Source: Dillenia suffruticosa
Lineage: Eukaryota > Streptophyta > Magnoliopsida > Dilleniales > Dilleniaceae
Assembly (NCBI GenBank): GCA_033439265.1
Contig: JAVTVX010000027.1
Coordinates: forward strand, 2,123,001 to 2,187,000
DNA: 64,000 bases
Reading direction: 5' to 3'
The notes beneath the pieces were generated by a model. It saw only the letters and a list, made by a program, of their open reading frames with translations, did no database searches and had not been told where the DNA came from. The translations under genes were made by a program, and so were the position numbers. Below are positions 58,525 through 64,000 of the stretch, piece by piece. Numbering within the stretch: position 1 is the first letter of the stretch; each line of letters starts with the position of its first letter.

Positions 58525-59546
58525 GGGTTTTGTACCGAAATAACTAAAAAAAATAAAAATTTTTAAAATAACTCAAACGAAAAAATATTTCCGTTTCTAA
58601 CCCATATTTATCAAAAGTTGAAGACGCGACACCCCGCAACATACTGTGTAGCGTTTACAACCCACGATATACTGTATCGCGTTTTCAACCAGTGACAAAG
58701 TCTAGAGAGAGAGGAATCCGCGGGGGAGGAAGAGAGAGGGGAGGAGAGCGGCAAAGAAAGGTGGGGGGTGGAGGGGGGAGGGGGGAGGACCGCGGCGGGG
58801 TGCGGAGGGGGGAGGGAGAGAGACAGAGGGGAGGGCCGCAGAGGGAGGAGGGAGGGAGAGACAGAGGGGAGGGCGGCAGGGGGTCCATCGGGAGAGGAAA
58901 AGAGAAAAAGGGGAGGAGTGCGGCGGGGGGAGGAGGGAGAATGAGAGAAAGATGGGAGGGGCGCGGTGGGGTGCGGAGGGAGGAGGGAGAGAGAGAGAGA
59001 GAGGGAAGGGCCATGGGGGGCGGAGGGGGAGGGAGAGAGGTCGCCGCGCTCCTCCTTTGTCTCTCCCTCCCTCCCCACGCGAATCCCCTGCCGCCTTCCC
59101 CTCTTTCTCTCCCTCCCTCCCCCCTCCGCCTCCCCGCGGCCCTCCTCCCTCTCTCTCTCCCTCCCTCCCCCCTCCGCACTCCGCCGCGCTCCTCCCCTCT
59201 TTCTCTCTGTCCCTCCCCCGACGGACCCCCCGCAGCCCTCCCCTCTTTCTCTCCCTCCCTCCCCCCCTCTCTCTCCCTCCCCCCTCTGCACCCCGCCGCG
59301 ATCCTCCCCTCTCTCTCCTTCCTCCTGCCGCCCTCCTCCCTCCCCATCCGCCCCCCGCCGCTCTCCTCCCCTCTCTCTCTCCCTACCCCGCGGACTCTTC
59401 TCTCTCTCTAGACTTTGTCGCGGGTTGAAAACGCGACACAGTGTGTCACGTTTCAACTCCCGACAAATATGAGTTAGAAACGAAAATATTTTTACTTTTG
59501 GGTTATTTTAAAAAAAAATTTTTTGAGTTATTTCGGAACAAAACTC
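58525..59546. mobile_element. foldback transposon 2 with G+C-rich hairpin core
   Basis: A 1022-bp element made of two inverted arms that meet near 59.04 kb. Ends: GGGTTTTGTACCGAAATAAC on the left and, reverse-complemented, GAGTTTTGTTCCGAAATAAC on the right. Pairing runs on through TTTCGTTTCTAAC.CATATTT, ATCGCGTTTTCAACC, GACAAAGTCTAGAGAGAG and CCGCGGGG into a purine-rich left and pyrimidine-rich right arm. Flanks ACTTCGGTG (58516-58524) and GCTTCATTG (59547-59555) agree at 6 of 9, consistent with an old Mutator-type duplication. No transposase; open frames up to 281 codons in the core are compositional. Its ends and inner modules resemble the element at 39.6 kb. Confidence 0.88.
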
Positions 59547-59644
59547 GCTTCATTGTCTCTTAATGCGAACGCAACTTTGTATTTATTTATTGTTCTTTTC
59601 TTACCTAGATCAACCAATATTTTGAATAATATAACCCAAACTGC

Positions 59645-59825
59645 TGTAGAATATTTTTTAAAAAGAAAATTATGTTCTGATTAATCTGACCAAAATTATT
59701 GTTGGACTTTCTTTAAAGGGAAAACTTTCTTCTAATATAGTTTTTTTCATTTGTAAGATTTGAACTCGAGTTTTAATTAAAAAATTTAACATTTTGTTCA
59801 CCAGACCAATTATCCATCAATCGAA
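59645..59825 (-). repeat. tRNA-derived SINE, family S1
   Basis: On the minus strand: GATAATTGGTCTGGTGAAC (A-box-like), ACTCGAGTTCAAATCTTAC (B-box-like), TAGAAGAAAGTTTTCCCTTT, AAGTCCAACAATAATTTTGG and CAGATTAATCAGAACATAAT. It is one of the more complete copies. It lies 99 bases from the right end of foldback 2. Confidence 0.65.
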
Positions 59826-60104
59826 TGCAAGTTTGTTCCGGTCTGTTCCATGGAAACAAATCAATCTTTTTTTGAGTGAATTTTTTCTTATTTTATGTTG
59901 TGAAATTTGAAATCTAAGTTGCTAGAGAATGTAAATTTTAGACACCAATTTGACTTTATGAATTAGTGACATAATCTATGTAATTTGACAATCAGCATAC
60001 GAATGTTATATGTGATCAAATTTTATGAATTATTAAAGGTCGTTTTTATATCTTTAAATATTTAATATTTAGAAAAAAATTTGAAATTTGATTTTTATAT
60101 CGAA

Positions 60105-60185
60105 ACCTCTATCTTGGCCAAGTGGTATCATGAGCTCATTTCTCAATGGTGAACAAAATTTGAGTTCCTATGATAGTATAATTTT
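60105..60185 (+). repeat. tRNA-like SINE head, possibly family S1
   Basis: CTTGGCCAAGTGGTATCATGAG resembles a tRNA A-box region, and AAAATTTGAGTTCCTATGATAG a decayed B box about 45 bases later. The S1 body is not clear beyond it. Confidence 0.35.
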
Positions 60186-60569
60186 TCTTTTTTCTTATGA
60201 ACAGTATTATATGTTTTTGTAGATTACAAAAAATATATTGAGTGATCAATAGCTATATAAGATTGATTTCAAATTTTTTAAATAAAACAGATTTTAAAAT
60301 TTTTGAATAAAATTTAAGATTTAAAATTAAAAATATTAAGTTCACTCTAATTCCAAATACAACTTGACAAATGTAAAATATAAAGAATTGAAAGTTTGGG
60401 GTTAAATTGAAATTAACAACAAATTCAAAATAACCTGAAATTTTGAATTAAATTGAAATTAACAATGTGCATAAAAAAACCAATGCCGTAGTTTAATTTT
60501 GAATCAAAAAAATTGGAAACAGAGAAGCATAAAAAAAAATAGAAACAAAAATTCAATTTACCTTAATTT

Positions 60570-60779
60570 TGTGGTTATTTGTTTCAAACCCTAAATTTTC
60601 CTTTTCAGATTAATTTCTCTGTGCCTGTGTCTCTGTCTCTGCCTCTGTATCTCTGTCTCTATCTCTGTCTCTTTCTCTCGTTTAATTCTATTCTCTATCC
60701 CTCCGTAATTTTTGAAACCCTTTATAGTCTGTGTTTCTTTATCAGATTAATTCTATTCTTTCTCGGATCAATTTACCTT

Positions 60780-60823
<44 letters not shown>

Positions 60824-61035
60824 AAGGCTGAGCAACAAGGTAAAACAAACCCTCTCTAATCTGTGGTTATTGGTTTTTGGTTTGAAACCCTCTCTAATCA
60901 CTTTTTAACTCTCTCTCGCTCCCCTGTTTAAAGGCTGACAATAACACCTCTCGTAATTATTGGATTCTGATTCTGTCAAACCCTAATTTTCTTTGATAAT
61001 CAATGATTCTACTCTCTCTCTCTCTCTCTCTCTAG
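60570..61035 (+). promoter_or_regulatory. CT-rich leader-like region
   Basis: Contains a degenerate TCTCTG repeat at about 60610-60680 and perfect (CT)n tracts at 60783-60818 and 61012-61033, with 'CAAACCCT' words between. Such runs are typical of plant 5' leaders, as seen at the other genes in this window. It would fit a plus-strand gene starting here, but no coding start was settled. Confidence 0.3.
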
Positions 61036-62406
61036 GTTTTCTATTGTTTTAGGGTTCTAATGTCCACCATTAATTAATCTCTTAATTATTTTCAGATGTT
61101 CTGAAATAATCTTTAAATGTGTGTTGTTTACAGTTTTGTTTCCCTGCCTTCTGATTAGGAACATTCAGCCCTAGTCAACTTTTGTTGCCCTGACTTACTG
61201 GGTTACAAGAATGGGTAACCATCTCACTTGACTTCTTCTTTTTCTTCTCTTATTTGTTTTTTTCTTTTTTGCCTATTGTGTTGATCTTCTTGCTGTCTGA
61301 TAGTTGAGTTTGTTGCAGATTCAAGCAATGGCGTGAGGTTCCCATCCTACGTGGTAACGACGAAAGTGCCACAGACAGGGAAAAGGAAATAGGTTCTGCA
61401 GTTGCTAAGTACCACTTGTTTGCTCTTTCACAATTTTGATTCCACCTTCAGGATTTTTACTAGCTAAATTAGCTAACACCAGTTAGTTATTCTTGTTTAG
61501 CTACTTGTGTTTTAATCAGGGTAATAAGTTTTTGGCAGGAGTTGACCCAACGCATATGATCGTCTCTCTTGCACCTATTAAAAAGTGAGGTTTTCATGAA
61601 AATGATTCAACTACTTCTGGACTCCCAAAAAAGAATGAGGTTATTGTATGGCTTAGATTGATTCATTGCCAGGTAAGCAGGTTTTATTGCTGTATTCATT
61701 TCACCTCCAGTTTCAAGTTCCCACATTCTTTTTTTCCCAGTTTCCCTATTTCTGTAGAGACAACTTTATGAAGCAATTTGAAAAGTGAACTGGTTTTTTC
61801 TGCTTTTGATGGCTCACCTGGCAGCACTAAAGGTACAATTCTTGCATTGATACTGCTATTCTTTCCTGGATAACTGCTTATATGTCATGTTGAGTGGTAA
61901 AGCGATGTTATTATTACTTGGCTTTTGCGAGGTTTTATTCCAGGATGTATGGGTTAGATCAAGGAATGCTGCTCGCAGGGATGACACTGTCTGGATCTTA
62001 GAGTTATGTTTAGACTTATAAACATGTCCTGAAAATATTTTGGGCTTAAACTTGTATTGGTCTCTCTCCTTCATCTATTCATTCCATTCTTTTCATTGAA
62101 CCTAATGCCTACTTTGCTTCTATTTATCATGGGAATTACCACTCTAGTTAAGAATATTAAAGGAATTCGGAATTTTAATATGTTTCATTTTTCTAATATC
62201 TTGTTGATTGTAAGATGTTCATCTTGACTTGATTTTTGAAATGGTTGACCATTGCCTGCAAAAGCATTCTTGTGTACATGTGCTTGTATGGTTTTGTGTT
62301 TAACATGATACAGTTGGTTGTTAGATGTTCTAGATTGCTTTCGTGTGTCCTATAGAGATAATGAATTGTCTTTTTCTTTTGGTTGATATTAAAAAAAATA
62401 TTTGTA

Positions 62407-62640
62407 AAGAATACTAAAAAACGCACCGATTAGGAGAATCGAGAATTTAAATATAAGAAATCTAATAAAATATTAAAACAAATCGTTGAAGACTTGGATG
62501 CAAGTTATCCATAAAAACATGATAGTTAAGAATTTAGACGAGAAGATGACATTAGATAAGAATAAGTGATATAGAAGAATTCTCACAAATTAAACTAACA
62601 TATTTTAGATATATATATATATTTTTTTCTTTCTTTTTTT
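62407..62640 (+). pseudogene. LINE 3' tail remnant
   Basis: The plus-strand frame reads NAPIRRIENLNIRNLIK, a stop, SLKTWMQVIHKNMIVKNLDEK, MTLDKNK, a stop, then YRRI. It parallels the 3' end of the LINE remnant at 23 kb (NTPIRKIDNLNIRDLVK...). Both end with ACAAATTAAACTAA.ATATTTTAGAT followed by an A/T-rich tail. It interrupts the exon-like region. Confidence 0.8.
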
Positions 62641-63529
62641 TTTGTATTTATTTATTTATTTTAATCATTTTCAAATTTGTGTCTCAAATGATCTTCCCTA
62701 AATGTCAGGATTAAAACTCAAAATTTGTTGTTTGTTATTTGTTGTTTTATGTTATCATTCATTTCTCTTGACAAAAAGAGCTGCTCAGTATGTGCTTGAC
62801 AGGTTGGACAATGCTAAATCAGGAAGAATGCGATGTTGCAGAAAAACTTGCAATGCACGTAGCATATGCCCATGAGCCGTGCGGGTGAGTGAGGATGATT
62901 AATTTTTTCTGAAATGCTAGTTTTGTTATTTTTTAACATTGGATATAAGTTATCTAATCTGGCATACATGATAACTTATTTCGAGAGGAGGCATAGCGTG
63001 CTCATCTTTTCTCATTTCCAAAATCCATATAATTGCATTGACTAATTTGCTGACATAAATAACTTTGCAAACCATGTAGTTAGCAGGACAGTTGTTGGGA
63101 ATTTCTTGATAAGTTTGTGCTTTTGGAAGTCAACTCAATTGAAACCTTTCCTGCGATGAAATTTAAACACTTCTCACTACCCTCTTTTGATTGGAAAGAT
63201 ATGTTAATATGGGTCCCTCACATCAGGACCCATTCTGTTCTTTGCCCTGTGATCAAGTCTGCGTTGACAAACTGGTAAACTACGTTGACAATCTGATCAA
63301 GTTTGCCTAATTGGGTGATGTGGCATGGTGCTGAAGGTTTGAAGGACTTGGGTGCAAGGGATTCACTGATTCTGGGCAATATTTGCGACTCCCAAGAAGC
63401 ACCTCCCTGTAGGATGTGGATAACTCATGGTATAGTGGCTGGAATATAGAGAGACAGTCTTTTCTCGGTAGAAACCGCTGTGGGGAAAGCCATCGCTATC
63501 ATTGCTCTGGGGCAACATCTGAGGAAGTC

Positions 63530-63646
63530 AATTTTGGCACATGCGCTGCACACATCAACAAAAGCGTTTTTTTATTTTTTTTCCCCGGGGGGGTGGGGGG
63601 AGGGGGGAATTTTGGCACATGCGCTACACACATCAACAAAAGCGTT
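63530..63646. repeat. 39-bp direct duplication around a poly-T/poly-G run
   Basis: AATTTTGGCACATGCGCT.CACACATCAACAAAAGCGTT occurs at 63530-63568 and at 63608-63646 with one mismatch. The 39 bases between are a T-rich run followed by CCCCG and G runs. Both copies are in the same orientation. Confidence 0.9.
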
Positions 63647-64000
63647 AATTTGTTTTCTTCTTTTTTTTTGGATGGGGGAGTTTACGGTGAGGGCTGTGGA
63701 ACATTGCCTCCGGCAACACATCCTAATTTATTTTTACCCATAGCACATGTTACAAAAGGGCGTCCACTTTGCTCCAAAGCTTCTCACGCTGACTACTGGG
63801 CAAAGACCTTTAGTTATTGCTGCTACCGACTCATGATATGCTCCTGAACTCGCAGCATCCATGACCATAGTTATCTTGTTCTAAGACTACCTCCCTCACT
63901 CATGCATTCCTCCTTTTGGACTTCTCCTCTTTGGTGGCCCAATTTTCATTGCACCTTTTGAATGATTTGTTGACCTATATCTGATCTAGGAAGTGTAGAA

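Larger units (their letters stand above)
61318..63990 (+). other. exon-like segments of an unrecognised gene or pseudogene
   Basis: Segments after AG acceptors carry protein-like frames: after GTTGCAG at 61320, KQWREVPILRGNDESATDRE; after a GGCAG near 61540, VDPTHMIVSLAPIKK then a stop; after GACAG at about 62800, WTMLNQEECDVAEKLAMHVAYAHEPC, ending at GG|GTGAGT; near 63.48 kb, VGKAIAIIALGQHLRKSI. Stops and missing donors prevent a continuous model, so it may be a pseudogene or my exon boundaries may be wrong. No family recognised. It runs to the window edge. Confidence 0.3.

Noticed and set aside
58611-59472. Overlapping open frames up to 281 codons on both strands
   Set aside because: They are GA/CT-rich low-complexity frames inside the foldback hairpin, open in several phases at once, with no domain. 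They are a by-product of composition.
1-64000. CRISPR arrays, operons, organelle-DNA insertions
   Set aside because: No regularly spaced repeats with unique spacers, no prokaryote-like gene runs, and no stretch I could recognise as plastid or mitochondrial sequence.

Overview
The window is nuclear DNA of a flowering plant. Its genes have introns with plant-type splice sites. Intergenic DNA is very A/T-rich, full of (GA)n/(CT)n and (TA)n microsatellites and plant-type transposons, and the protein families found are plant-specific or have plant-type members. The sequence does not identify the species. No operons, CRISPR arrays, rRNA genes or convincing tRNA genes were seen.

Five intact protein-coding genes can be modelled: a mitochondrial calcium uniporter MCU (4418-6684, +, 2 exons, 360 aa); a plant ELO/HOS3-like fatty-acid elongase-family protein (25920-26792, -, 1 exon, 290 aa); an RNF5/RNF185-type membrane-anchored RING E3 ligase (36816-37505, +, 229 aa); a GATL-type GT8 glycosyltransferase (47120-48247, +, 2 exons, 348 aa); and a PQ-loop vacuolar amino-acid transporter of the YPQ type (52323-54978, -, 12 exons, 375 aa). 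A sixth gene, an APO1/APO2-like organelle RNA-splicing factor (30713-32125, -, with possible leader exons to about 36.03 kb), is a decayed intron-bearing pseudogene. The genes are scattered housekeeping-type loci and do not form a pathway cluster.

Layout. 1-4.0 kb: A/T-rich intergenic DNA with SINE-like and unclassified repeats. 4.0-6.8 kb: MCU. 6.98-13.95 kb: a complete but coding-dead Ty1/copia element on the minus strand, with 481-bp LTRs differing at 4 sites and a TTAAC target duplication. 14-25.9 kb: repeat desert holding a perfect 54-bp palindrome, several tRNA-derived SINE copies and a LINE reverse-transcriptase remnant. 25.9-27.6 kb: ELO gene and GA-rich leader. 30.7-36.0 kb: APO pseudogene carrying a short SINE, a 25-bp tandem duplication and a hAT-type MITE. 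36.1-37.5 kb: RING gene with a tandemly duplicated leader. 39.6-40.4 and 58.5-59.5 kb: two related foldback elements that are almost entirely one inverted repeat. 47-48.2 kb: GATL. 52.3-55.0 kb: PQ-loop gene. 60.5-64 kb: a CT-rich leader-like region with exon-like pieces of an unrecognised gene, interrupted by a LINE tail.

The most unusual content is the mobile DNA: the foldback pair with G+C-rich hairpin cores, a tRNA-derived SINE family present in about ten decayed copies, a young LTR element with an already dead interior, and a pseudogene whose successive lesions can be read base by base. No previously undescribed multi-gene system was found.
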